The notes below the pieces were generated by a model, which was not told where the DNA came from, ran no database searches, and saw nothing but the letters and a program-made list of their open reading frames with translations. From a virus, in IMG/VR virus record IMGVR_UViG_3300020179_000039, positions 1 to 56,003 of that record: 56,003 nucleotides of DNA; one strand, given 5' to 3'. How positions within the stretch are numbered: position 1 is the first letter of the stretch; every line of letters starts with the position of its first letter. Both the position numbers and the translations under genes were made by a program. This document shows positions 15,717 through 22,809 of this stretch, in pieces.

Positions 15717-16232
15717 ATGAGTAAATTAACTCTTTCGCCCGAAGTCTCTGACTTCAAAGAAGGTCTGTTCATCCTTACAGACGAAGCCGGTAACTCTGTC
15801 CGTCGTTACGAAGATGACCCTGAGCAGGGTTACATCGTACTGAAAGATGTGCAGTTCCGCGAAATCACCCTGTTAACTTCCACTCGTCTCCAACTGAAGA
15901 CACGTCAGGCGCTTTATGCAGGTCCTGTAGAAGTGCTTGAGAAGAAGATTGCTATGTGGGAAAAAGCAGGTAAGATTCCAGGTCGCATCCAGTCTCTGGA
16001 TATCCTGGAAGGTGACCCAATCCTTGACAACCTCAAGAACTTGGACCGCTATGTAAAGCGTGCTGGAGAAGACGGACCAGTGCTTACTAAGGAAGGTAAA
16101 AAGATTTACCACTTCCGTAAGTATACCGCTAACCCTGACGCTTTAGACATGCTCATCGAGCACGACAACAAAGCGGAAGTAGTCACACACCGTGCTGCAG
16201 CGCGTCTTGCATCTGCAGACCTCGACGCTTAA
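15717..16232 (+). CDS. Twin unknown protein 1, probably highly expressed
   Basis: This 171-residue protein is paralogous to the gene at 16495. Both share a DP-x-QG motif (DDPEQGYI), then L-Y-x-G, a helix (VLEKKIAMWEKAGKIPGRIQ), a variable middle and the C-terminal A-x-R-L-x-SADLDA. Codons are unlike most neighbours and favour CGT, CTG, AAG, ACC and GGT, which suggests strong expression. It has no recognisable enzymatic motif and no membrane segment. It is isolated by hairpins on both sides, so it is probably its own transcription unit. The function is unknown; an abundant nucleic-acid or host-protein binder is possible. Confidence 0.8.
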   Translation: MSKLTLSPEVSDFKEGLFILTDEAGNSVRRYEDDPEQGYIVLKDVQFREITLLTSTRLQLKTRQALYAGPVEVLEKKIAMWEKAGKIPGRIQSLDILEGDPILDNLKNLDRYVKRAGEDGPVLTKEGKKIYHFRKYTANPDALDMLIEHDNKAEVVTHRAAARLASADLDA

Positions 16233-16244
16233 GTCAACTCTCCT

Positions 16245-16287
16245 CTGATAAGCAGGGTCATCCTTCGGGGTGACCTTGCTCTATCAG
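16245..16287 (+). terminator. Very stable UUCG-capped hairpin
   Basis: CTGATA, AGCAGGGTCATCC, loop TTCG, GGGTGACCTTGCT, TATCAG form a near-perfect 43-base hairpin closed by a C(UUCG)G tetraloop. There is no clear T-run after it, so it may protect the mRNA 3' end as much as terminate transcription. Confidence 0.6.
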
Positions 16288-16289
16288 CA

Positions 16290-16461
16290 GGAACAAAAAC
16301 AATACTCACCAACGCAGAAGTACACTACTGCAGTTTTTTGATCATCAACTTGACATGTCTGATAATCTGCAAAATCCGGTAGTTTTTGGTGGGACTCGCA
16401 GCCCTAACCTGCAGTATCAACACTCTTTCGACGGAACAAAAACAGTACCCACCACCGCAAT
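16290..16461 (+). repeat. Duplicated leader motif, two copies
   Basis: GGAACAAAAACAATACTCAC (16290 onward) recurs as GGAACAAAAACAGTACCCAC (16434 onward). Each copy continues with CA-(A/C)-CGCA. The copies are 144 bases apart, between the twin genes. Related ACTCACCACCT strings occur near 15310 and 15584. Conserved non-coding copies in front of a gene suggest a leader element, perhaps copied with the genes. Confidence 0.5.
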
Positions 16462-16494
16462 TAATCACTAACAAAACAATTTAAAAGTTCAATT

Positions 16495-16974
16495 ATGAGC
16501 AAAAACATCAATCCCAATTTGAAGGTTGTCACAGAGTTGACAGCTTACGAGTCTGATCCCAACCAAGGTTGGGTACGCATGGAAGAGACTTCTTATGTAG
16601 ATAAGGAGATTTCCCCATTGCGCACAATTGCTGTAGCAGAGAAGCGCAGCTGTCTTTATTCCGGTTCTATGGAAGCTTTGCAAGCCAAGCTTGCAGAGTG
16701 GAAGCGTCAAGGTGGTATCACCGGTCGCATCCGCGTAGTAGAGATGGTAGAGTCTGAAGCAAAGCAATTTGTCAAAGACATTACCACTCGTGAACCTAAA
16801 AAAGCCGGTGACACTGGTGTAATCTGCTGTGTAGGTGGTGAACCTATCTATCGCTTTAGCGCATACGACGCTACTGGTGAGAAGACAGACACCATGGTAA
16901 TGCACGATAATGGTGACGCCATCCGTGCTATTAACGCTCAACGTCGTCTTGAGTCTGCAGATTTAGACGCATAA
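16495..16974 (+). CDS. Twin unknown protein 2, probably highly expressed
   Basis: This 159-residue paralogue of the 15717 product has SDPNQGWV, then L-Y-S-G, the helix LQAKLAEWKRQGGITGRIRV and the same C-terminus RRLESADLDA. The N-terminal ~30 residues of the first protein are shortened here. The middle holds CC and GGEP turns absent from the twin. Codon use is again optimised (CGT/CGC, AAG, GGT). It is followed by a strong hairpin at 16994. The function is unknown. Confidence 0.8.
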   Translation: MSKNINPNLKVVTELTAYESDPNQGWVRMEETSYVDKEISPLRTIAVAEKRSCLYSGSMEALQAKLAEWKRQGGITGRIRVVEMVESEAKQFVKDITTREPKKAGDTGVICCVGGEPIYRFSAYDATGEKTDTMVMHDNGDAIRAINAQRRLESADLDA

Positions 16975-16993
16975 GACGTTATGCGTCTACTAT

Positions 16994-17038
16994 ATAGGGA
17001 TACAGTAGTGGGGTAATACCTGCTACTGTACTCTCTAT
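16994..17038 (+). terminator. Terminator after twin gene 2
   Basis: ATAGGGAT and ACAGTAG pair with CTACTGT and CTCTCTAT around the loop TGGGGTAATACCTG. The hairpin is followed by TTAGTTTTTGTTT. Confidence 0.65.
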
Positions 17039-17070
17039 TTAGTTTTTGTTTGGGTTAGTCTACAATTCCA

Positions 17071-17149
17071 ACGGTAAATGAATAATTTTCAGCGTGTTCG
17101 AGAGAGCACGAATGAGTGAGAGCACCACACCTCACCATATCATTACCGT
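17071..17149 (+). ncRNA. Candidate branched structured RNA
   Basis: A long-range stem ACGGTAAATGA/TCATTACCGT (one bulge) closes a domain of about 79 bases. Inside are the hairpin CGTGTTC-GAGA-GAGCACG (17093-17110), seven pairs with a GNRA tetraloop, and a second stem GTGAG/CTCAC. The arrangement is that of a three-way junction. No known family is recognised. Confidence 0.4.
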
Positions 17150-17403
17150 CAAACAGTTCTCAAAACCACATATTAGGTTCATCAGAACACGGATTAGATA
17201 GCTAACTCATTCTTAACGTCCGTACATAAAGGGTATATTCTCTCTATGTATGATTGACTACTATATATTAAAATAAGAGCTTTCTACTATAGGGTTTTTG
17301 TTAGGGATTCTCCCTTAGTAGAGTAGTACTTCCCCGGGGATTACCGTTTGTGACGGGTGTAGTAACATCGCGTCTTGTAATCTTTGAGACCACAAGTCTC
17401 ATA

Positions 17404-17588
17404 ACGCAGGCTAAAGTTTAGGTGTCTCATAGTAACGATAAATAACAGACAATTGGTAGTATCAAGCGTTTTTGTTACATCTTCCATTTTTTTGAGTTTG
17501 GAATCAAATTTGTGACAATCACCAATGATCAAACCATAGGCTCTAACGTCTATCGTCTATGCTGCGGGTTCGATTCCCGCTCTGCGTT
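17404..17588 (+). other. tRNA-like acceptor and T-arm bracketing a 153-base insert
   Basis: A canonical T-arm GCGGG-TTCGATT-CCCGC (17564-17580) is followed directly by TCTGCGT, which pairs with ACGCAGG at 17404-17410 (seven pairs, one G-U, with an eighth A-T possible). The D and anticodon arms of a normal tRNA are not present between them. It may be a decayed or interrupted tRNA, a tRNA 3' end kept as an attachment site, or a tmRNA-like RNA. Confidence 0.4.
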
Positions 17589-17613
17589 CAAACCAATCCA
17601 AATATTATACAGT

Positions 17614-17736
17614 ATGAAAAATCAAGGTAAAACAGACCGCCAGGTCCACGATGCTGACCGTAACGCTATGATAGCTGTAGCAGGTCTTATTATTACAGTA
17701 GTGCTCTGCATATTAGTTGACATTTTAAAACGCTAA
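17614..17736 (+). CDS. Small single-pass membrane protein
   Basis: This 40-residue protein (MKNQGKTDRQVHDADRNAMI...) has one C-terminal membrane helix (MIAVAGLIITVVLCILVDIL) and a basic end (KR). It begins 26 bases after the tRNA-like 3' end. It sits two bases before another single-pass membrane protein, so the two are probably co-expressed. A longer frame upstream runs through the T-arm and is rejected. Confidence 0.6.
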   Translation: MKNQGKTDRQVHDADRNAMIAVAGLIITVVLCILVDILKR

Positions 17737-17738
17737 CC

Positions 17739-17981
17739 ATGAACTTAAAAATCAACTTCTACACAGTGTTTTTTACCCTCATTGTAGGGTATGGTATCTT
17801 CCAATACGGAAGAGTATACGATAGGTCTCCAAAGACCATAGTTGACCAAGCCGAATACAACCACGTTGTGCTCGGGTCCAATGAATGTACAATCGTTACA
17901 GATACAGCAGGAAACGTTAATTCCATATGGTTTAAGGACCAACCTTATACCCTTGATACTGCTATCCTTAATGATTTATAG
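17739..17981 (+). CDS. Membrane-anchored small protein
   Basis: This 80-residue protein has an N-terminal signal-anchor (INFYTVFFTLIVGYGIFQYG) and a soluble C-terminal part that probably faces the periplasm (SNECTIVTDTAGNVNSIWFKDQPY). It pairs with the preceding 40-residue membrane protein. Both could act at the host inner membrane. No family is recognised. Confidence 0.6.
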   Translation: MNLKINFYTVFFTLIVGYGIFQYGRVYDRSPKTIVDQAEYNHVVLGSNECTIVTDTAGNVNSIWFKDQPYTLDTAILNDL

Positions 17982-18085
17982 TTCGCACACGCGAACATGG
18001 TTCTAGACATGCGTACACATCTATATAACATGTCTATATACATATATTCGCCCACGCGAACATAGTATGACCGCATACGCGAACA
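17981..18085. repeat. Three palindromic repeats TTCGCnnnnGCGAA
   Basis: GTTCGCACACGCGAAC (17981-17996), TTCGCCCACGCGAA (18047-18060) and the degenerate CCGCATACGCGAAC (18071-18084) share the form TTCGC-N4-GCGAA followed by A or CA. Between the first two lies another inverted repeat, TAGACATG/CATGTCTA. The array fills the 120 bases before the gene at 18102 and overlaps the stop of the previous gene. It could be operators or an origin-like iteron set. Confidence 0.6.
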
Positions 18086-18101
18086 GCTAATCGTAAAAGA
18101 A

Positions 18102-18365
18102 ATGACCAAAACAGAATTCTTTAAAACCTATGGACCATACCTACATGTAGTCTTTTATGACAACAGTGAGTTTGGTGACTTTCTAATTCTTCATCCAGAA
18201 GAAGTTGAAATTGCTAAGAAATTACTTGCCGAAGGGTTAACCATTGTATCAGTTCATGAAAATGAAGATGGAGAAGACCTAGTCGATGTTTCACAACCAT
18301 GTGATTTCGGTAGTCAACCTTTTAAACTTGGATACTTTGCAATTAACACAAGTATCCGAGAGTAA
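18102..18365 (+). CDS. Unknown small acidic protein
   Basis: This 87-residue soluble acidic protein of mixed structure contains FGDFLILHPEEVEIAKKLLAEGLT. It is the first gene after the TTCGCnnnnGCGAA array and is followed by an intrinsic terminator, so it may be a single-gene unit controlled by those repeats. No family is recognised. Confidence 0.6.
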   Translation: MTKTEFFKTYGPYLHVVFYDNSEFGDFLILHPEEVEIAKKLLAEGLTIVSVHENEDGEDLVDVSQPCDFGSQPFKLGYFAINTSIRE

Positions 18366-18415
18366 TTAATGCAATCAGTACTCTATACAAGTGCTCTTTC
18401 ATAGCAAACAAAGTT

Positions 18416-18440
18416 AAGGGGATGGTATAGCATCCCCTTT
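18416..18440 (+). terminator. Intrinsic terminator
   Basis: AAGGGGATG/CATCCCCTT hairpin with loop GTATAG, followed by TTGTTTTT. Confidence 0.75.
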
Positions 18441-18464
18441 TGTTTTTAAAATCCCTTAACTAAA

Positions 18465-18725
18465 ATGGAAAAAGAACTCCAAAGAATGCATGTGCTAGGA
18501 ATAACAGCACGTGATCTAAAAACAAACGAAGTACAAAAAAATGTATTCGTATTTGACAATGAGCATACATGTAAAACCTTTGCTCTATTGGTTAAACTTG
18601 TTGTTCACCCACCTCACAAGTTCAATGTAACTCTTGAAGTAACAGAAACAGATCTCGTCACAAGAGAAAAAGTATCTAATCTTCTTGAGAAGACTAAAGA
18701 AATGGCTGAAAAAATTAATGCATAA
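18465..18725 (+). CDS. Unknown small protein
   Basis: This 86-residue protein has a strand-rich centre (VQKNVFVFDNEHTCKTFALLVKLVV) and a C-terminal Lys/Glu helix (VSNLLEKTKEMAEKINA). It starts 25 bases after the terminator and opens a run of small genes. No family is recognised. Confidence 0.6.
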   Translation: MEKELQRMHVLGITARDLKTNEVQKNVFVFDNEHTCKTFALLVKLVVHPPHKFNVTLEVTETDLVTREKVSNLLEKTKEMAEKINA

Positions 18726-18746
18726 GTTTAAATTAATCTAATTAAC

Positions 18747-19088
18747 ATGAAAAACTATCAACACGTTTATCGTTACTGGACTAAATCAGAAGAGAAAACC
18801 ATCATCAGTTGTATTAAAAACAACCCTGAAAACCTTACAAAAGCATTTGAATGCGCCGCAGAATTAATTAATCGTAGTAAAGGTGCTGTATGTCAGCGCT
18901 ACTATAATTATATCCGCTTGCGCAAGCAGTTGTTTACCACTTCTTCTGACAAGTCAACTTACGTAAATCGTAAGAATATTTCTCGTCGCCGTAATCAAAA
19001 TAATGATGACCGCGTACAAGTATTCTCAAACATGTTTCGATTGTTGAGTACTGATGAGAAAGCAAGAGTTTTAATGAGCATGCTCTAG
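18747..19088 (+). CDS. Myb/SANT-like DNA-binding protein
   Basis: In this 113-residue protein, residues 8-60 carry the spaced aromatic pattern of a Myb/SANT three-helix domain: YRYWTKSEEKTIISCI, then AAELINRSKGAVCQRYYNYI. The remainder is basic (NRKNISRRRNQNN) and ends in a helix. It probably binds DNA as a phage regulator. The gene ends with TAG. Confidence 0.6.
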   Translation: MKNYQHVYRYWTKSEEKTIISCIKNNPENLTKAFECAAELINRSKGAVCQRYYNYIRLRKQLFTTSSDKSTYVNRKNISRRRNQNNDDRVQVFSNMFRLLSTDEKARVLMSML

Positions 19089-19091
19089 AGT

Positions 19092-19247
19092 ATGAAATGC
19101 GGTGGGTATTCCCTTAAAGAACACTATTGGTATTTAGGAGTCATTAATAACTGTCGCCGCAGTTTCAAACTATTCAAATTTAAATCTTATGCGTTTATCA
19201 TATTCAAACATCCGACGTTTTTACAGGTTGTTAACCACATACCGTAA
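19092..19247 (+). CDS. Possible 51-residue basic aromatic protein
   Basis: This frame beginning MKCGGYSLKEHYWYLGVINN starts three bases after the previous stop and ends inside the next gene, overlapping it by 59 bases in another frame. Either this frame is real and the next gene starts later, or it is chance. The composition is basic and aromatic. Confidence 0.35.
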   Translation: MKCGGYSLKEHYWYLGVINNCRRSFKLFKFKSYAFIIFKHPTFLQVVNHIP

Positions 19248-19536
19248 GTTTAAAAAAGCATGTAAGTCTTGTTTTTCAGATCAATATGTTGAACCAGTCC
19301 GTTTTGAAATATGGGCTATCAATCATATGAATAGAAAATCTAAGATATACGCTTTTGAAACAATGAAAGAAGCGATGAATTTTGTTACCATGGAAGACAG
19401 ATTAGACACTGAAATTGAATACTTATTCATAAAACGTGTAAAAGAAAATTGTCAAACATTGCGATTAAATATTCATCCAATTAAAAGTCCCATCCACAAA
19501 CCCTACGATATATGTCTAAATCAGAAGCTTTCATGA
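19189..19536 (+). CDS. Unknown basic protein
   Basis: This 115-residue protein has a very basic helical N-terminus (MRLSYSNIRRFYRLLTTYRKFKKACKS). A mixed central part follows, with FEIWAINHMNRKSKIYAFETMKEAMNF and EYLFIKRVKEN. The C-terminus overlaps the next gene by 25 bases. No family is recognised. Confidence 0.6.
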   Translation: MRLSYSNIRRFYRLLTTYRKFKKACKSCFSDQYVEPVRFEIWAINHMNRKSKIYAFETMKEAMNFVTMEDRLDTEIEYLFIKRVKENCQTLRLNIHPIKSPIHKPYDICLNQKLS

Positions 19537-19853
19537 TTATGCGTTACGCTGACGCAAGAGAAACCGAAACACACTGGCACACACCAGAGAACTATGTGCA
19601 ATACAATAATAAAGATGAAGAATTTGCAACTGATCAAATTGCAGTAATTCAAGATTTGAGTTCGGGTATCATCTCCATTCACCCTATTGAAAAAGGTAGT
19701 GTGTTAAAAGACATTACGCTTGCTGAAATGACACCCAGGGATTTGTATACAGAAGATGAGACTGTTGCTAAAGCTATTGAAAAATACTACAAGCAACGTT
19801 TTAATTTCTTTGACCTCATTGACCCTGACGACACTTATTTTACATTTATTTAA
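19512..19853 (+). CDS. Unknown small acidic protein
   Basis: This 113-residue acidic protein contains an H-W-H-T-P-E-N stretch and a C-terminus rich in acidic and aromatic residues (FFDLIDPDDTYFTFI). It overlaps the previous gene and is followed after ten bases by the next, consistent with one operon. No family is recognised. Confidence 0.6.
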   Translation: MSKSEAFMIMRYADARETETHWHTPENYVQYNNKDEEFATDQIAVIQDLSSGIISIHPIEKGSVLKDITLAEMTPRDLYTEDETVAKAIEKYYKQRFNFFDLIDPDDTYFTFI

Positions 19854-19863
19854 AAAAACCTTT

Positions 19864-20190
19864 ATGGGCAAAATGAAAGAAATCTACGCGGAAATGTTAG
19901 AAAAAGGAGAAATATTTCCTACAATAACAGAACCAGTAGTAATGAAAATGTATGCTTCTTTCACATGGAAAGAACAAAACTATCTCATCATGGGTGATTC
20001 TTTAGAAGAAATCCGTGATAAAGCAGCTTACCATTTCGGAACAGATACTGAAAAGTTAGAAATTGTTGAAGAATACTCAGAATACGGTGCATTTGGTGCA
20101 TACGTTATGAAAGGTGTGCTTCCAAACAATGAACCTATTTTCCCATTTATTTCAGTATCTATTTATACACCACAAATTATCCTTTACTAA
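19864..20190 (+). CDS. Unknown small protein
   Basis: This 108-residue protein begins MGKMKEIYAEMLEKGEIFPT. An earlier in-frame start lies inside the previous gene and is not used here. The central strands and acidic helix show no motif. Its stop shares one base with the start of the following membrane protein (TAATG). Confidence 0.65.
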   Translation: MGKMKEIYAEMLEKGEIFPTITEPVVMKMYASFTWKEQNYLIMGDSLEEIRDKAAYHFGTDTEKLEIVEEYSEYGAFGAYVMKGVLPNNEPIFPFISVSIYTPQIILY

Positions 20191-20399
20191 TGGCAGACTT
20201 TTTAATATATTATTTAGTTATTACCTATCTTATACAATTCGGTATTCTTACCGTAGAATGGACAGAAAGAGATATAATCAATATGGATATTCTTATGCTT
20301 ATACTTGCTCCATTTAGTATTGTTCCGGTAATAGCTTCACACTTGATCTCATTTATTGTAGATCTAGACGGTGTGTTTTTAGAAAAGCATAATAGTTAG
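20190..20399 (+). CDS. Small two-helix membrane protein
   Basis: This 69-residue protein has two hydrophobic helices, residues 3-22 (DFLIYYLVITYLIQFGILTV) and 33-57 (DILMLILAPFSIVPVIASHLISFIV), with a polar tail. It is coupled to the upstream gene by TAATG, ends with TAG and is followed by a strong terminator. The role is unknown. Confidence 0.6.
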   Translation: MADFLIYYLVITYLIQFGILTVEWTERDIINMDILMLILAPFSIVPVIASHLISFIVDLDGVFLEKHNS

Positions 20400-20433
20400 G
20401 TGTATAGTTGATAGATGGTTGGTAAGTAAAATT

Positions 20434-20466
20434 AGGGGTGCTCTCTTGTAGAGCATCCCTTTTTTA
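20434..20466 (+). terminator. Intrinsic terminator
   Basis: AGGGGTGCTCT pairs with AGAGCATCCCT (one G-U) around CTTGT, followed by TTTTT. It ends the operon that begins at 18465. Confidence 0.8.
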
Positions 20467-20503
20467 CGATTCTAACTGTCTGATTATCAATGTATACAAA
20501 ACA

Positions 20504-20536
20504 TTTTGTAGAGTAATTCTACAATTTGTATATTTT
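20504..20536 (+). promoter_or_regulatory. Bacteroidota-type promoter
   Basis: TTTTG (20504-20508), 20 bases, then TATATTTT (20529-20536). The spacer begins TAGAG, as in the other TTTGTAGA promoters of this genome, and holds the inverted repeat TTGTAGA/TTCTACAA. Transcription would begin near 20543, supporting the ATG at 20577. Confidence 0.5.
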
Positions 20537-20576
20537 ACTCAAGTTTTTGTACAAATTAATAAATAACCAATCCATC

Positions 20577-21122
20577 ATGTCAAAAACCATCCACTGTACC
20601 GCAAAAGGTATTCTCATCCACCACGAGAATTACCACAAATCGCACTTTGTTCCCTATTCTGAGGAACTAGATCAAAAGTATTACCAAAATAAAGCAGCAA
20701 AAAAATCAATTGTTGCTGAAATGGAAATGCTTCACTTAAACCCTGTTCAAAGCACGATGTATGATCGTCTTGTAAGAGGTATGGGTTATTTCTCTAAATC
20801 AGAAATAGCAAACATGCCTCAAAAGACTAAATCTAAAATCGAAGCTGAGCACAGTAAAGCACAATTTCTTGTAAGAAAGCTACGTGTTGATGCGTATTAT
20901 CGAGCAGAAACAAAGCTTCTTAATGCAATTTTCCCTCATGCCAAACTTGGTTCTAAAGTTAGTGACTACTATATGGGAGCAGATGTTCCTCGTCATGTTA
21001 CTAATCAAAAACTAGGTATCAGCAAAAAAGTAATGATTGAAACTTTTATTCAAAATCGTTTATTACCCTTAAACTTTTTTGACATAACTGTTGAAAGTAC
21101 TGCTTTGTCACTCAATTCTTAA
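20577..21122 (+). CDS. Unknown basic protein opening an operon
   Basis: This 181-residue protein begins MSKTIHCTAKGILIHHENYH. The in-frame start 51 bases upstream would fall before the likely transcript start and is not used. It is basic and His-rich at the N-terminus, with helices (KTKSKIEAEHSKAQFLVRKLRV) in the middle. No family is recognised. It opens the operon that leads to the MoxR/VWA pair. Confidence 0.65.
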   Translation: MSKTIHCTAKGILIHHENYHKSHFVPYSEELDQKYYQNKAAKKSIVAEMEMLHLNPVQSTMYDRLVRGMGYFSKSEIANMPQKTKSKIEAEHSKAQFLVRKLRVDAYYRAETKLLNAIFPHAKLGSKVSDYYMGADVPRHVTNQKLGISKKVMIETFIQNRLLPLNFFDITVESTALSLNS

Positions 21123-21126
21123 TTAT

Positions 21127-21429
21127 ATGAGCGCTCAAGAAAAGTTCGCAGGATTAGATAATGTTGAAATCAGCATGATCTATTATCGGTTTTCTCAAGT
21201 ATTAAAGAAAATTAATAAGAACATGGAGCAAGGAATCATTACAAAGACTGTCAATTTACCGGGAAGTGGTGCTCGTATTGAGGCACCACTCCCGATGACT
21301 GACAAAATTAAAGATGATTTGACTGACTCTTTGTTTTACAAAACAGTTCAATCTATTGTAGATAAGCTTGAACCTATTGTAGAAATTATTGAAGAGTACG
21401 ACTCTTCTATTAAAGAAAAGCTTAATTAA
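21127..21429 (+). CDS. Unknown small helical protein
   Basis: This 100-residue protein (MSAQEKFAGLDNVEISMIYY...) is helical with a central turn rich in Gly and Pro (LPGSGARIEAPLP) and an acidic C-terminal helix. It follows the previous gene by four bases. No family is recognised. Confidence 0.65.
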   Translation: MSAQEKFAGLDNVEISMIYYRFSQVLKKINKNMEQGIITKTVNLPGSGARIEAPLPMTDKIKDDLTDSLFYKTVQSIVDKLEPIVEIIEEYDSSIKEKLN

Positions 21430-21434
21430 AGATT

Positions 21435-21704
21435 ATGCGGAAAATATCCTATGCTAAAATACCTAATACGGTTGCTTACAACAGCAATATAGATTTGGAA
21501 GCTAGGATGCTGTACGTAATTCTTTCTTGCCTGCAAGGACCTAATGAGTTTTGTTATCCTTCTATTAGATGGATGTCTGAGAAATGCAATTGTAAACGCA
21601 CTAAAACCAGCAGACTTCTGAAAATATTAGTTGAACACAATTTAATAGAACGCATGAAAGATCCTGTTGCTCGCAAAACAGTAACAAAGGTTTATAAAAT
21701 CTAA
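21435..21704 (+). CDS. Helix-turn-helix (HTH_36-like) DNA-binding protein
   Basis: This 89-residue protein follows the HTH_36 pattern seen in replication initiators and phage regulators. An opening strand (YAKIPNTVAYNSNID) and a helix (LEARMLYVILSCLQ) precede CYPSIRWMSEKCNCKRTKTSRLLKILVEHNLIER, where CYPS marks the turn into the HTH, and a terminal wing follows. It probably binds DNA as a small regulator or initiator fragment, and is shorter than full initiators. Confidence 0.7.
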   Translation: MRKISYAKIPNTVAYNSNIDLEARMLYVILSCLQGPNEFCYPSIRWMSEKCNCKRTKTSRLLKILVEHNLIERMKDPVARKTVTKVYKI

Positions 21705-21717
21705 CGTCCAATCAACC

Positions 21718-22176
21718 ATGTCCAAATCCAAAGAAATTATTAACCGTATTCGTGAACTAACAGATGATATGCCAGATGGTAAAAATCCATATATCATTGC
21801 TATAGTTCACAATGACACTGATTCAGAATGTCCTTCTTTTATTAAAAGTGGAGGTAATCCACAAGATTTAATGAAGTTAGGTGAAGTTCTCTACAAACAA
21901 GTAGATAGTCTTCGTACTCGATTTATTGCTCAAGCATTATTTACAGATGCTATGAATCAATTTATGAATGTTTTAGATGCTGATAAAAGAGATCTTCTTT
22001 TTGAAGCAATGCATAAACATGCAGATGAAATCATGGACAAAATATTATCTAGTCTTGGTGATAAACTAAGTTATGATTTAGGTCAATTAGATAACGATCA
22101 AGATAAAAATAATACTAAACCAGATTCATCATCTAAAGATGACTTAGACAATTATCTCAGAGACATTTTTAATTAA
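21718..22176 (+). CDS. Unknown acidic protein upstream of the MoxR/VWA pair
   Basis: This 152-residue protein has a globular N-terminal two thirds (YIIAIVHNDTDSECPSFIKSG, then helices) and a disordered acidic tail rich in D, N, K and S ending DDLDNYLRDIFN. Tails of this type often carry short peptide-binding motifs. It shares the operon with the ATPase/VWA pair. No family is recognised. Confidence 0.65.
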   Translation: MSKSKEIINRIRELTDDMPDGKNPYIIAIVHNDTDSECPSFIKSGGNPQDLMKLGEVLYKQVDSLRTRFIAQALFTDAMNQFMNVLDADKRDLLFEAMHKHADEIMDKILSSLGDKLSYDLGQLDNDQDKNNTKPDSSSKDDLDNYLRDIFN

Positions 22177-22181
22177 AAATT

Positions 22182-22796
22182 ATGGGAGTAGATATCTACG
22201 GTATTTCACCGAAAATTATTGGTATAAAACCTGAATTTCCAAATGATGATATTTGGAATAATTTATCTTCTGAAGAGAAAGATGCTCATTTCAAAGCAAT
22301 AGATGACTTTGAAAATAACAACCCTGGTTATTATTTCAGAAATAACTGGTGGGCTTGGAGACCTATTCAATATTTAATGATAGGTCTAAATGACAATTAT
22401 GGTTTAGGATTAACAGATGAACAATGCAAACTGTTAGGTGAAAACAGTGGTCTTGTAACTGATGACTCAGACACATGTAATCGTTTAGCAAATGCATTAG
22501 AAACAATCATCAATGATTTAAAACAAGATAACACCGAAGTTGTATGGATGCTTTCAGGAAGCTGGTCTCAACGTGCTGTAATGGATGGTGGTAGAATAAC
22601 ATCTATCATGCCTTCTAAATCAGTAATTAACACACTAAACAATAAGTATGGTGTAAACAGACTTTCTTTTGAAAAAGAATTTACAACAGATGATAAACCT
22701 GATGTTTTGTACGAACCTTCTCACGGAAGCTCTCTAAAAAACATTGAACGGTTCATTGCGTTTTTACGCAATTGTAATGGATTTGAAATTCATTAA
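22182..22796 (+). CDS. Unknown conserved phage protein
   Basis: This 204-residue protein starts MGVDIYGISPK and contains NPGYYFRNNWWAWRPIQYL (near residues 49-67), then a helical part and LSGSWSQRAVMDGG. Proteins with this GVDIYGxxP opening and a Trp-rich WWAWRP motif recur in phages and bacteria without assigned function. It lies 13 bases upstream of the MoxR-type ATPase. Confidence 0.65.
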   Translation: MGVDIYGISPKIIGIKPEFPNDDIWNNLSSEEKDAHFKAIDDFENNNPGYYFRNNWWAWRPIQYLMIGLNDNYGLGLTDEQCKLLGENSGLVTDDSDTCNRLANALETIINDLKQDNTEVVWMLSGSWSQRAVMDGGRITSIMPSKSVINTLNNKYGVNRLSFEKEFTTDDKPDVLYEPSHGSSLKNIERFIAFLRNCNGFEIH

Positions 22797-22809
22797 TAAA
22801 AAAACTAAC

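Larger units (their letters stand above)
16975..17613 (+). other. Gene-free, highly structured region
   Basis: These 640 bases hold no convincing gene but many RNA-like structures. They include the terminator at 16994; a branched domain at 17071-17149; a hairpin CTACTA-x-AGGG/CCCT-TAGTAG at 17284-17323; short stems at 17344-17356 and 17386-17400; and a tRNA-like acceptor and T-arm at 17404-17588. A minus-strand frame ending at 17341 (29 to 63 codons) overlaps the last part and is unlikely to be more than chance. Confidence 0.5.

Noticed and set aside
17341-17532. Minus-strand frame of 63 codons
   Set aside because: The last 29 codons look coding, but the frame overlaps the tRNA-like element and has no promoter or neighbour on that strand; kept only as a doubt.
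17512-17736. Longer version of the 40-residue membrane protein
   Set aside because: The added N-terminal part is the translation of the T-arm region; the internal ATG at 17614 is better.
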